In this document: in pieces, positions 49,301-55,979 of the stretch
Layout: every line of letters begins with the position of its first letter
How positions within the stretch are numbered: position 1 is the stretch's first letter
Origin: Sclerodactyla briareus
Taxonomy: Eukaryota > Echinodermata > Holothuroidea > Dendrochirotida > Sclerodactylidae
Direction of reading: 5' to 3'
DNA: 64,000 nt
NCBI GenBank assembly: GCA_026419785.1
Contig: JAODTK010004298.1
Span: 62,001 to 126,000 of the forward strand
The notes under the pieces: generated by a model
What the model was told of the DNA's origin: nothing
Database searches by the model: none
Seen by the model: only the letters and a program-made list of their open reading frames with translations
Translations under genes and position numbers: made by a program

Positions 49301-51488
49301 AGTTTGTATTTTCTAACAATTAATTACCATGGGCCAGACCCGCAGAACCTAGAACCAATTTGAGCTTAATTACGTGTGTGACAAAGTCCCAGCTTGATGT
49401 ACCGTGAAGCGCCTAATCACGTTGGCTGCAATCGAGGAATTCGGTATGAACCGACAGCGCCAAGAGTTGTAAAGATGTAACAATAATAATCTCCCATTTG
49501 ATTGAAAATAAGTTCAGTTCAACTGGAGGGCAGTGAGCTTTATGTTAGTGAGCCTTTTTCTTAGAGATTCGAGGAAGTTATTTCAGTCTCGATGATCATT
49601 GGTCAGCGCAATCGGAGTTGAATTATGACTTGTTATTGTCTGCACCATACCTTTGGACTCCCGTATAGTAATTTACTGTTTCAAACTAGAAATGCGCAGG
49701 CGGGTGAACCGCCCGAGTGATTATCCCCACAGAAAAAGCTTTTGTGGACCTTGTTTAGAGGATCACATGTGCCTCCAGTGATTGGAAATGCCTTACCAGT
49801 TGTCAGGTTCAACTGAGTCCCACATTCTCAATTTTTGTTGAAAGTACGACTAAGTAGAAAAAAATCGATGCATATATGCAAAAGGACCCCTGTGTGACCT
49901 TGAAAAGACTTCATGTTGTTCAGGACTAACAAAAAACAGTCACACCACCGAGTTTTTGTGCAAATTCTGACAAAGTTATGAAAAATGATCGCGAAAAAAC
50001 ACTAATTTGACTCTGGTGACCTTGAAATCATTCATCAGTAAATCGGAACCAACTTTCGTCCCACCCATCAAGTTTTGTGTGAATCGGGTCTTAACTCTGT
50101 ATTTTCGCAAGAGAAAAAACCAAATGTGAACCTCCGGTGACCTTTAAACACGGTCATGTTTGTGGGGACAAACTTTTGGTCCCACCCAAAAACCCAGCAA
50201 GTAAACTCAGTATTTTCGATGTGAAACTCGCAAAATAGAGGGCAGCAGACGCAGTGAGGGTTCTCGAACTCATCCGAGATTTCATAGGGCGGACAAGTTT
50301 TTAGTGATCAATCGAAATGAACGCCAGCGTTTTCAAGAGATCTGCCCTACCGCCTAAGTTTCGCGACGGCGGCGAGTACACCCCCAAAAACCATTATTAT
50401 CTCCGAACACTTAAAGGACAAATGCAGGCTGGATACAACAATAGTTTTATAAGTTTATAAGTTCATAATTGAAATCTGTGGAGAATTGAAAACTGCATCT
50501 ATATGTCCAAACCCATTTCAATACGATGTTTCTTTATAGTTATTGGCTGTCAATAACGCTAATGACGCCAAATCGACAACCCAGGAAATTATGTTTATGT
50601 TCATTGTTTCATTTTATTGAATTAGTTCAACATTTAGCGGAAGTTCCGATGTCTTTCTCTCACCAAAGTAACCATCAAAAACTACCAAACCCACAACAGA
50701 AATCCTCTCCCATAGACTGAAACCTGTTCAAAGTGAAAATAATGTGGGGAATTTTCAATAGATATATATAAAGAAGTTTACAGGGTTGTGCCAAGAAGAC
50801 TTATTATTATTGCCATGATGGATGCATTCCTGCGGAATACACACTGCACAAACTTCAAAGGGACTGTAACTCTTTAACGGGAAAGAGCGGAAACTTCGGG
50901 TTGGACGGGCGCATTCAGTGTTTCTCCAGCAATTTATTAGCCCTTTATATGAGGTATCATGATTCAGAGTCATGATTTATTGTTCATGAGTTCTATCAGA
51001 TAACTGTGTGCACAGAATGGCCAGCCAAAATCAGTTTAAATAACAAGTGTGGGTATGGCCATGGAAAATCGGGGTCACATTTCGGGCGGAAAATGGTTCC
51101 TACAAAGCAACGTTCTATGCTAACATGAAGTCGGTTGGAAATACATGATATATTGCAGCATCTAACTTCTGTTTCGTGTTCACCAGCAACTTCTAAATTG
51201 AGCAATGAAACTCGGCGCACAGCCTTTCTTTTTTGTCAGTTTATGTAACTAGCATCCATGGGTGACAATAAGGCAACACAGCCATTGTGGATTTCCTGTG
51301 ACGTCCTAGGGGTAACCACGGGAGCCCCATTGGGACCCGACGTCTATGTGGAACGAGTACCTATGAATGGCTCGGATATAAAACTTACGAAATGATTAAA
51401 AGATATACTCTCACCTACCGTGTTGGATTTTCGGGGCAGCCTTCGCATTGTTCACCGTCGTGACGTCATTTGTCTCATATTCACCCAT
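30991..51488 (-). CDS. Helical-repeat / death domain / tandem TIR protein (multi-exon gene model)
   Basis: Exons on the minus strand, in transcription order: 51,496-51,419; 47,106-46,959; 45,012-44,917; 44,723-44,539; 43,715-43,612; about 40,420-40,290; 39,761-39,485; 36,834-36,572; 33,130-32,914; 32,478-32,438; 32,268 to about 32,090; 31,389-30,991. Domain order is helical repeats, acidic linker, death domain, TIR, short linker, second TIR. Phases agree at 51.4/47.1, 47.0/45.0, 44.9/44.7, 40.3/39.8, 39.5/36.8, 36.6/33.1, 32.9/32.5 and 32.4/32.3 kb. They do not agree at 44.5/43.7 or 43.6/40.4 kb, so an exon or indel is missed there. Death plus TIR suggests a cytoplasmic innate-immune or cell-death adaptor or enzyme. 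MyD88 lacks the repeats, and SARM1 has SAM domains where this has a death domain. Frame breaks in at least three exons (47.0, 39.6 and 32.2 kb) leave it open whether the gene is live. Confidence 0.7.
32090..32268 (-). CDS. TIR domain 2, N-terminal half, damaged
   Basis: After a TTCGAAG acceptor it reads AIEDVFISYQRDANQ, a good TIR box 1. A frame change at CAGATGCTT then gives SDLYSRLTESGYKCSMGSQ (alpha-A, beta-B) and EKAIGKSK, as in TIR domain 1. Beyond KSK the TIR pattern is lost. A GTTGGT at that point could be a donor, but the segment carrying the expected beta-C and the catalytic-type Glu is absent. The exon looks truncated or pseudogenised. The 77-codon open frame here (to 31,990) with a hydrophobic stretch is probably read-through and not a real membrane segment. 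Confidence 0.6.
32438..32478 (-). CDS. 41-nt linker exon between the two TIR domains
   Basis: A short exon with excellent signals: TTACTTTTCAG| before and CCG|GTGAGTG after. Phases match on both sides (split Asp codon in, phase 0 out), giving D|HPPDEQSGADSEP|. The acidic, proline-containing peptide fits a flexible interdomain linker. The phase match on both sides is the best evidence that both TIR modules belong to one transcript. Confidence 0.7.
32503..32677. repeat. (TA)n microsatellite
   Basis: About 175 bp of imperfect TA repeat in the 435-bp intron between TIR domain 1 and the linker exon, followed directly by a C tract. The poly-Tyr/Ile frame on the minus strand is an artefact of the repeat. 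Confidence 0.98.
32679..32694 (+). repeat. Poly-C tract
   Basis: Sixteen C bases adjoin the TA microsatellite. Confidence 0.95.
32914..33130 (-). CDS. TIR domain 1, C-terminal half
   Basis: Acceptor CTTCATGCAG, donor AAGG|GTAGGT, 217 nt with no break. In phase 0 after ...CLKE it reads IYLANMLNKPDIPLLMENIA then WPTSTIFAQLLPTRFYSDD, later KKLWPEEILQDLLEQI. This is the second half of a TIR fold (helix C, beta-D with NKPDIPLLME, beta-E and the terminal helix). It ends in phase 1, and its final G plus AT of the next exon gives Asp. The intron before it (33,131-36,571) contains an antisense LINE. Confidence 0.88.
33285..35875 (+). mobile_element. CR1/L2-like LINE, 5'-truncated, antisense in the TIR intron
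   Basis: Endonuclease part, 33,300-33,784: IRKDRIDKVGGSVAVFIKN, then after one frame change KVEAIWVELMLPDIKNVLLC and ILYRPPNSTSDW, then IVIMGDFNLNLL, SSLDHIYTT and SDHYPI, all conserved APE-type endonuclease motifs. Reverse transcriptase part: KGYFKDSICKGMGDSKAIWK (about 34,155), STSKATG-like DTSKATGLDEISAYVL (34,507), CGVPHGSILG (34,870) and ADMYADDTTLH (34,960) with the YADD active site intact. C-terminal part (35,250-35,470): KSAARIILNAIS and VYKILNGLAPQYL. Stops and frameshifts occur throughout, so it is not active. It ends near AAATAAAATGAAA (35,858-35,870). Confidence 0.9.
35879..36300. repeat. Unidentified repeat-like segment
   Basis: It begins CAGGGGCGGTATATATATAG, resembling hAT-type ends, but I found no matching CCGCCCCTG end nearby. 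It contains a CCCCACCCCCCGCTCTCCCC tract and overlapping frames on both strands (133 codons on minus) with no recognised domain. Confidence 0.35.
36572..36834 (-). CDS. TIR domain 1, N-terminal half
   Basis: An unbroken 263-nt exon between CTGCAATAG and GAG|GTACCG. After a short linker (ELPSKATHEAPDQHC) it reads AIFISYHSDNQPEVKVIKDY then LEMAGYRCWVDIGQM (box 1 FISY, alpha-A, beta-B, BB loop), later ATKVVLCMVTEKYAQSESCL and KE. The final Glu (36,572-36,574) aligns with the catalytic glutamate of SARM1-type TIR NADases (the E in the WVHKE segment, E642 in human SARM1), as judged by its place before the next beta-strand. Phase 1 in and phase 0 out fit both neighbours. Confidence 0.88.
37621..37645 (+). 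repeat. Poly-G tract
   Basis: A near-pure G run of about 25 bases. Confidence 0.95.
38110..38945 (+). repeat. Two-copy tandem duplication, ~420-bp unit
   Basis: Copy 1 (about 38,125-38,535) and copy 2 (about 38,540-38,945) share long identical stretches, including CGCCAGGGCTAGTTGAAGGT followed by TGTTCAAGGGGTTACACAAG, and AGGAGGCGCTATTGCAAATA with AAGAAATCGATA. Divergence is low, so the duplication is recent. Both copies keep a minus-strand frame with LTQNNTNLCNPLNNLQLALA and IKG, but recent duplication alone explains this. Confidence 0.92.
39125..39480. other. Intronic non-coding stretch
   Basis: A G tract at about 39,128, then AT-rich DNA up to the death-domain exon donor. No feature was recognised. 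Confidence 0.35.
39485..39761 (-). CDS. Death-domain exon (two frame breaks)
   Basis: Acceptor TTTGCTTTCAG, donor GAAG|GTAAGG, 277 nt. It opens TIIKIPKWSRDLAAIMNVRG. After a one-base frame change it reads DWRYLALRLGYSSEDVRN, the W..LA..LGYS..DV core of death-fold helices 2-3. After a second change at a CTCTCTCTCT run it reads LNPTIAILAEWYSARN then DATFAILSALQDMGRTKAVQILE, which is helices 4-6 with the conserved Trp and the L..AL..MGR.DA pattern of death domains such as those of UNC5 and MyD88. The change at a dinucleotide run points to a read or assembly error as readily as to decay. It ends in phase 1, matching the TIR exon. Confidence 0.75.
40290..40424 (-). CDS. Acidic linker exon before the death domain
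   Basis: Acceptor CAACTCTCATAG and donor AAA|GTAAGA. The frame that stays open reads TRDDDDDLTSDEQAGERIAE then EQTEVAIVGKDVGAKDAKSQ and SVTK, a charged, disordered linker with a poly-Asp run encoded by GAT repeats. It ends in phase 0, matching the death-domain exon. Its start phase does not match the 43.6 kb exon, so one piece between them is missing from my model. Confidence 0.55.
40430..43065. other. Intronic stretch, no supported exon
   Basis: Poly-G (41,300-41,313) and poly-T (42,514-42,530) tracts are the only clear marks. Frames at 41,820-42,014 (minus), 42,187-42,438 (minus) and 42,293-42,649 (plus) overlap or carry no recognised motif. A missing exon of the death/TIR gene may lie here or at 43.7-44.5 kb, because the phases of its neighbours disagree. 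Confidence 0.3.
43070..43570 (+). repeat. Dispersed repeat family R3, copy 1
   Basis: Ordered landmarks shared with 50.4 and 59.75 kb: ACTGCAGG(C/T)T near the start, ...CCCATTTCAATACGATGTT-like, CTCACCGAAGTAACCACC, CTACCAACC with a following AATCCTCTCC, GCAGGGTTGTGCAAATATGA, ACACATGCACAAG and AACTCCGTAACGGG. The total is about 500 bp. No common reading frame is kept. Confidence 0.85.
43612..43715 (-). CDS. Exon of the death/TIR gene, helical
   Basis: Acceptor ACCTACACAG, donor AAG|GTAAGTGG. After two split-codon bases it encodes 34 residues: EISRYYKELLQDMGQGSDAL then AMRLKPGQILVLSK. The first half is a clear amphipathic helix. It ends in phase 0. No domain is recognised and the exon's membership rests on strand, order and splice signals. 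Confidence 0.5.
44539..44723 (-). CDS. Exon of the death/TIR gene, repeat end or linker
   Basis: The acceptor CCAATGTCTTAG is at 44,724-44,735 and the donor is ATA|GTAAGT. In phase 0 it continues the previous exon as ...KKYPK|AVPVSEFIMENTSLNYCYTG, then KYEPKFAPTEMPPNG, a Ser-rich stretch, and DKVDYHNYLGAYDME. The second half looks like a disordered linker. The exon ends in phase 2, which does not agree with the next recognised exon (43,715), where joining would create a stop. An unseen exon, an alternative donor, or an indel must be assumed. Confidence 0.5.
44917..45012 (-). CDS. Helical-repeat exon of the death/TIR gene
   Basis: Ninety-six bases, phase 0 at both ends, between TTTGTAG| and AAAG|GTAATT. 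It encodes 32 residues, MDQIYESFEDMDDIEKTYMY then VLLGEIAKKYPK. The pattern is that of a paired helix in an ARM/HEAT-type solenoid (a hydrophobic VLLGEIAKK helix ending in a Pro). The Met is internal and not necessarily a start. Confidence 0.65.
45351..45358 (+). repeat. Target-site duplication, left (ACTCAGAT)
   Basis: Eight bases directly before the hAT-like end, matching ACTGAGAT at 46,676-46,683 in seven of eight positions. Confidence 0.7.
45359..46675. mobile_element. hAT-like non-autonomous DNA transposon
   Basis: The left end reads CAGGGGTGGCGCCA and the right end reads CCCTGGCGCCGCCCCTG, forming inverted repeats of about 16 bp, each followed inward by a long G (or C) run. CAGGGGCGG ends are typical of hAT elements, and the flanking 8-bp near-identical repeats (ACTCAGAT / ACTGAGAT) fit hAT target-site duplications. 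Length is 1,317 bp. No transposase is seen. It lies in the intron between the 47.0 and 45.0 kb exons. Confidence 0.8.
45607..45870. repeat. Nested repeat start and purine-rich tract
   Basis: A sequence beginning CAGGGCCGTAGCGAACGGGG has the look of a second transposon end inside the hAT-like element. It is followed by a short GGTCGGTCGGCCTGTCGGTC repeat and about 160 bp of GGAAAAGAAG-type purine tract (45,695-45,855). The Glu/Lys/Arg-rich frame over this tract is low complexity and not a gene. Confidence 0.6.
46676..46683 (+). repeat. Target-site duplication, right (ACTGAGAT)
   Basis: It directly follows the CCCCTG right end of the hAT-like element. See the left copy. Confidence 0.7.
46959..47106 (-). 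CDS. Helical-repeat exon of the death/TIR gene (one frame break)
   Basis: The acceptor is CTTTCCACAG at 47,107-47,116. The exon opens ALFQKDFDQDFLLERFVS and then needs a one-base frame change to continue as MNCEVKTLEEAAVTAVAQIY followed by DQIDLLASCADD, an amphipathic alpha-helical pair reminiscent of ARM/HEAT repeats. It is taken to end at GACGAC|GTGTTG, a weak donor, in phase 0 as the following exon needs. An alternative frame runs on to a better donor (GAA|GTGAGT near 46,915). The frame break is either an assembly indel or a mutation. Confidence 0.5.
47210..47640 (-). repeat. SINE-like repeat family R2, copy 2
   Basis: On the minus strand it begins with GGATGTACTTTGCAGTTGCG and ATGGGTCGAGGTCTTGGTCT, continues through GGTTTCCGCTGTAA and GTGAGCAGTCAACG, and ends GATGAGCCTCACTTGGAATG, parallel to 30,370-30,770. 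It ends about 100 bp upstream of the 47.1 kb exon acceptor of the death/TIR gene. Confidence 0.7.
48020..49760. other. Intronic stretch, no supported exon
   Basis: No family-level similarity was seen. On the plus strand, 49,137-49,171 has an ATG frame of twelve codons reaching a perfect donor (CAG|GTGAGT), too little to call a gene. Confidence 0.3.
49765..50230 (+). repeat. Degenerate tandem array, four units of ~115-125 bp
   Basis: Units start near 49,771, 49,887, 50,012 and 50,130. Each has a core like CTCCGGTGACCTT(G/T)AAA, then a GG(A/T)..AACTTTCGTCCCACCC-like block and an A-rich (GAAAAAAC) end. Units differ widely, so the array is old. Arrays with a GTGACCTT core are frequent in invertebrate non-coding DNA. 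Confidence 0.7.
50405..50965 (+). repeat. Dispersed repeat family R3, copy 2
   Basis: It runs parallel to 43,070-43,570 and 59,745-60,330. Shared: AAATGCAGGCTGGATACAA, CCCATTTCAATACGATGTT, CTCACCAAAGTAACCATCAA, AAATCCTCTCCCATAGA, CAGGGTTGTG, ACTTCGGGTTGG and GCGCATTCAGT..TTCTCCAGC. Confidence 0.88.
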
Positions 51489-51496
51489 AGAGGTAA
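51419..51496 (-). CDS. Candidate first coding exon of the death/TIR gene
   Basis: A minus-strand exon between an AAG acceptor-like site and a strong donor (CACG|GTAGGTGAG). The ATG at 51,488 (context CCTCTATGG) opens MGEYETNDVTTVNNAKAAP and reaches the donor after ...KIQH plus one base. That phase-1 end fits the next exon at 47,106, where G+CA gives Ala and the frame continues LFQKDFDQDF. The exon may carry 5' untranslated bases upstream of the ATG. No promoter is recognisable. Confidence 0.5.
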
Positions 51497-51744
51497 CTTG
51501 AAATAAACCTAACCAAGGCGGACAGAAGATCCTTAAAGTTGTGGGTGAGGTTCTTACATGTCCTCTCCTCGTCTGTACGTGTCCAAAGAAGACATTTTCT
51601 GCAGCGGCCATTCAACTTTGAACATGTGAAATAATTCAGTTTACCTATGTTTGAGACTTCAGATATGTGGCGAATCATGACAACCAAGTGTCTGTATCTC
51701 AATACAGGTTGTGAAGGATTCGAAATATTGCCTCAGTGAAGTAC

Positions 51745-51869
51745 CTTCCAATGAAGATCATAGCATGACGCAGCCTTCACGACGCCACCCACCAAGCTCG
51801 TTTTTGCCTCTGTAGCAAGGCAAGTAGGACTGACATAATTCATTTTGATCATTTCTGCCAATCGCGTCT
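51745..51869 (-). CDS. Possible coding exon, gene unknown
   Basis: A 125-nt minus-strand exon with strong signals (CCCTTTTTTCAG| and GGAAG|GTACTT). One frame is open across it and ends in phase 0: TRLAEMIKMNYVSPTCLATE then AKTSLVGGVVKAASCYDLHW and K. The helical, hydrophobic pattern resembles a solenoid repeat. It lies just upstream of the presumed first exon of the death/TIR gene, but its end phase does not fit that exon's ATG frame. It may therefore belong to an alternative 5' end or to another gene. Confidence 0.4.
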
Positions 51870-52234
51870 CTGAAAAAAGGGTGAGAGGAAAGATATAGAG
51901 AGGCAATACTAGATTCAATGGACGAATCCGCCCATTGAAGAGTAATCTGTGAAAAGTTAATTATTCAAGATAGGTAATATATACTGATGGTGAGATTTCT
52001 CTCCCAGAGTAATGGACATCGCTCAAGTTCGTATCACACTATTAGATTACAAAATGCTAACTAATTCACAAATCGGAAACTTCCGCTCAAGGGCAGATAA
52101 ACGTTTAGGCTTGAGCAATAAAGGTTCTTTAGTTTTATAAAGTGTTACGGCGAAATCAACGGAAAAACAAGGGGTTATTCACTGGTAATCCATGAAGTAT
52201 AACAAATATGTGTGAAAAATAGCCTTGTAAAGAT

Positions 52235-52520
52235 GACCTTCTGACAGGTGCGTACCGAGCGATTCGTTCTTGGGGGGGGGGGGCTCGATGTCAGACCCAA
52301 GGGAAGGGCGCCTCATAAAGGCCCTCCACCATCCCTATGGCAAATCAAATACATGTTATGCTTACTTCGATACATCTGTTGCAATATTTGCCTAAATAAG
52401 CTGCAAAAACCTCTACTTGAACTGCCAAAAAATAGTTTTTGTTAACATTTTTGGTCACTTTGACCCACCCCCCTCCTCCCGTGGGGCGCCAACTGCTTTC
52501 TTGCGGAAAGGCCAGCTGGG
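52235..52520 (+). repeat. Dispersed repeat family R4, copy 1
   Basis: GTGCGTACCGAGCGATT, a long G run, GACCCAAGGGAAGGGCGCCT and CATAAAGG, then CATCTGTTGCAATATTTGCC and AGCTGCAAAAACCTCTAC. The same order occurs at 58.2 kb and, for its first half, at 63.6 kb. Confidence 0.75.
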
Positions 52521-53532
52521 TATATCCTAAAAACAAGCTTCGAGTTAACGGGAAAAGTGTAATATTTCTGATTTTTATTCTGATTTCTGACTATGTTCTG
52601 AATCGAATACAGTCTAACTGATGTCGCATCGCAAGAATACAAATGTGAGGTCTGGCAAGCCAGAAGCTTATATAGTATATATACCAGTCACACGGACGCT
52701 TACTAAGAACGTGGCGACCCAGTCCAGGACATATAAGGGACGGGACGGACAATAAATTCGTTATTAAGTGCATTAACACTCATTTTTTCCTTGGATTATA
52801 CGAACACGCGAATAACCAATTACTCTAAGCAAATTAAGACGCAGCTCTGAAATTGAGGTGGTTATGGAATGACTGTAAGTGTAATATATTGAACGAACGT
52901 TGAGCACCACGAGGCTATTGGGCGGTCATTAACATTTAGGGGTAACCCCTTGATATGCGGCACCACGAATTCACTCCCCCAAAAATTCTTACGCAGCTTG
53001 AACAAACTACAACTTGTGCCGTGCAAATTATCAAAATCAAACTTCTAAGGGAGATTTGACAGTTTATCTAGTGATTAATGCTTACTAATGAAAAATCCAT
53101 CATTGGTGGACGCAGCCCTGTGGACAGGCTTCCATTTATCGACGTCGACGTCACGTGACCCGACGAGCTCCGATAATCGGCGAATAATCCTTGGCCTGTT
53201 CGAGCTTCCGCTATGACCAAGACAGAAGGAATAGTAATTTGTCTCTTTTTAGTTCGATATATTTGATTAGCCAGAGTGATTTGGGTAAATTTTCAATAAA
53301 AATGGTTGGCGACGGAAGAACTAAATGATAAAATGGATTTCTCCCCATGTGGGGTGGTTAGAAGAATGACGGAGATAATACCATTTCCCGTCCACAGTAC
53401 ATGCACATACTTTTAATGGGATTTTGTCTTTCATCTTTTCATGGTACTCAGTAGAAGCGTTATGTGCGTTACACACCCGTTTGTTTGGTACAACGTTCTG
53501 AAACTTTTGTATTGCAAAACATTAGCTTCCAG

Positions 53533-53629
53533 AGAAACGTCATCGCTGGACATCAGGCTGGCAAAGCCCAGTCTGAACAATAAGATCAGAAGGATGGAGA
53601 CTAAACTGATGTGCAGTGTAGAAAGACAG
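53533..53629 (+). CDS. Possible plus-strand coding exon
   Basis: Between TAGCTTCCAG| and GACAG|GTGGAG one frame reads ETSSLDIRLAKPSLNNKIRR then METKLMCSVERQ, a heptad-like, coiled-coil-type helix. This could be an exon of a fibrous or lectin-type protein. The frame continues from 53,441 without a break, and no partner exon was identified. I do not recognise a family. Confidence 0.25.
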
Positions 53630-53660
53630 GTGGAGTCCGGCATGTTGTAGTGGGGAGGTA

Positions 53661-53682
53661 GGGGGGGGGGGGGGGGGGGGGG
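53661..53682 (+). repeat. Poly-G tract
   Basis: Twenty-two G bases in a row. Confidence 0.97.
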
Positions 53683-53925
53683 TGTGCAACAGATGTCTCA
53701 AACCAAAGTCTCATTGTGGCCTACCCCATATGATCAACCAAACCCTATTGTAGATACAGTTGCCGGAAAAAAAGACAGGCTACAGCGCGCGCAGCACGAT
53801 TTTTTTGTCATTTCGGCCTTCTAACATAACATTTAAGCAATTTAAAAGAACGATGAGTTAGCATTCTTGTATGGCCGCGTACTGTACTATGATTAGAGGA
53901 TCTTTCTTTACCAGTCCGCAAAATG

Positions 53926-54022
53926 TGGGGGGGGGGACATTTGATGTTAAGTCCCCCCCCCCACCAAAAAAAGATTGGGGGGACATGTCCCCCCTTCCAG
54001 TCTCCCGTGTCGCGCCCATGCT
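53926..54022. repeat. G/C homopolymer hairpin-like segment
   Basis: GTGGGGGGGGGGACATTTGA, then a C run, then GGGGGGACATGTCCCCCC (a perfect palindrome) followed by CGTGTCGCGCCCATG. It can fold on itself and resembles the end of a DNA transposon whose other end I did not find. Confidence 0.5.
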
Positions 54023-54024
54023 TT

Positions 54025-55415
54025 CATTACAACAGTTGTGATGGGATAATAATTATTCAATGAGGGCCAGTCCATTGTCGTAAAAAAATAGCACTAACAA
54101 ATATTGGAAGCGCTCAATTGGTCGATGCCACACTGGGCGTTTTTTGATCGGACTTCAATTAACTCTGTGAATTTCTCGAACCAGTAACGACTGAAATATG
54201 CGTTATCATTCAAGTAAAAGAAGGTCCAGAGGATTGACCCGATTAATGGCAGAGCTTATCCTAACGAAATCTGGGTCAACAATCGTCATTGTATGTTTTG
54301 CTCGAAAAAGCTACCCTCTTCCATGAATAATTATGGACAGCATGGGCAATTCAGGCTGCTTTTCGGAATATCAGTTTACGGGAAGAAACCACAGGACGTC
54401 TGTCAATTTTCCCCCGAGGAGGTCGTAAAAAAGGTCTCTCCCATCAAAGGAACGAAGGATGATTTTCTAATGACATATCATTAACACGAATGTATTGGCG
54501 GAGTCTAACCTCCATTGATTACTTTAGTTTAGTGAATACTCTCCGCAAGTCGAAAGACAATTCCGTGTATTTTTCTGAAACATGCATACACTTATATCCG
54601 CAGTCACGTCTTCGAACTCCGTCCGGCTATGGGATTGTAACAGAGTAAGGTCACGTATTTATACACAGCAGTTAGGAGAATTCGACTCAAGAGTTCAGTC
54701 AATTAGGTTTAGTCGAAGTTTGACAGTTTAGGCCCTATTGATATTGGAAATGAAACCATGGTGTATACCCTCTAACACAGTACGGTTTATAATCCAAACA
54801 ACGCTCGAAATCAATTTCAATAGATCGGAAGAGCCTCTATGAAGATGTAGGTAAGAGGCACGCGACCCCCCCCCCACTTTCAAATTGGATTAGTGGAAAT
54901 CGGGCACCCCTCGGCACTCTGAAATTGAGACTATCATTCAGTCATTCAACCTCCAAAATCTTGCAAAACGGGACAAATTATAATGATGGCTGTAAATGAA
55001 CGCCCATAATTACACAATTTTGCAATAAATTGTCGAGCACAACTGTTGGGAAGACTCTATTTGTTAAACCACTTCCCGCAACCTGTTTTACATTTGAAAC
55101 CATTCAAAAAGATGGTTCTTTCGAAATTCACATGTTTTTACGCCTCGATTCAATGGAAAGAATGTAATTTTTTACTTTTTTAACGTACGAAAGTACAAAA
55201 CATACAAAACGTTACATCATTAAGCCATTGGAATAGGCAATATTATCTCGGAAATTATCAAAACTAAAAATTGCCAAATGATGTGACAATGTGTGATGTT
55301 CCTTCTGAATTCAGTGTCGTACTTTGCCTAATTCTGAGGAGGAAAACGTGCTATAGGTATTCTGCCTGGTTAGGCTTGTGAAGGAATTTGCGGGGAAAGC
55401 ATAACCAATATCACG
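54025..55415. other. Non-coding stretch
   Basis: No supported exon. A 63-codon plus frame at 54,293 (ending KKVSPIKGTKDDFLMTYH) has no splice context or recognised family. Confidence 0.3.
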
Positions 55416-55420
55416 TTACA

Positions 55421-55508
55421 CATACGCAAACACATACACACAAACACACACACGCACACACACACCCACACAACCGCACACACACACACACACACAAACA
55501 CAGACAGA
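55421..55508 (+). repeat. (CA)n microsatellite
   Basis: An imperfect CA dinucleotide repeat. It gives poly-Cys/Val on the minus strand. Confidence 0.97.
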
Positions 55509-55574
55509 CAGCATGAAACCCCCTTTTAGTGCGCCACGGCATTGCTGACAAATTAATGACCTAAGGGTAGGTAG

Positions 55575-55695
55575 GGTAACCCTCTCCATAGTGTTACCAT
55601 TGCAACTGTTCCAATGGCAACCAGCAGCAGTGATTAGGTGAAAACGGCAAAACTGACTACCTATCTCATTGGTCTTCGGGAGCTGAAGGGGATAA
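55575..55695 (-). repeat. Dispersed repeat family R1, fragment
   Basis: On the minus strand: CCAATGAGATAGGTAGTCAG, TTTGCCGTTTTCACC, then GGTTGCCATTGGAACAGTTG and CAATGGTAACACTATGG. This follows the order seen at 15.46-15.56 and 16.82-16.91 kb. Confidence 0.65.
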
Positions 55696-55979
55696 CTATC
55701 AGAGATTCCACGGACTAACCTTTCAGGAGTGCTGGGTAGGGTAATTTCCGGTGACGCATACACGAACTTCTCACCATGGTTCTATACCTCACAGTTTGCC
55801 GCTTCGAAAGCCGAGACTATATCGTCCATATAATTCGTCAGATTGGGGGCGGACCGAATATATAGACGAGTTCCTGGATATCCATGACCGTGGCGGTTCC
55901 ACACTATTTTATTGGCGAGCCTAAGGGGAACGATATGTAGAGAGGAGGAGGACGAGAGAGGAAAAAAAATGAATGACTC

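Noticed and set aside
55700-55880. Minus-strand frames with an NYMDDIVSAFEAAN peptide, considered as an RT active site
   Set aside because: No other RT motif surrounds it, a frame change is needed, and the adjoining bases belong to repeat family R1.
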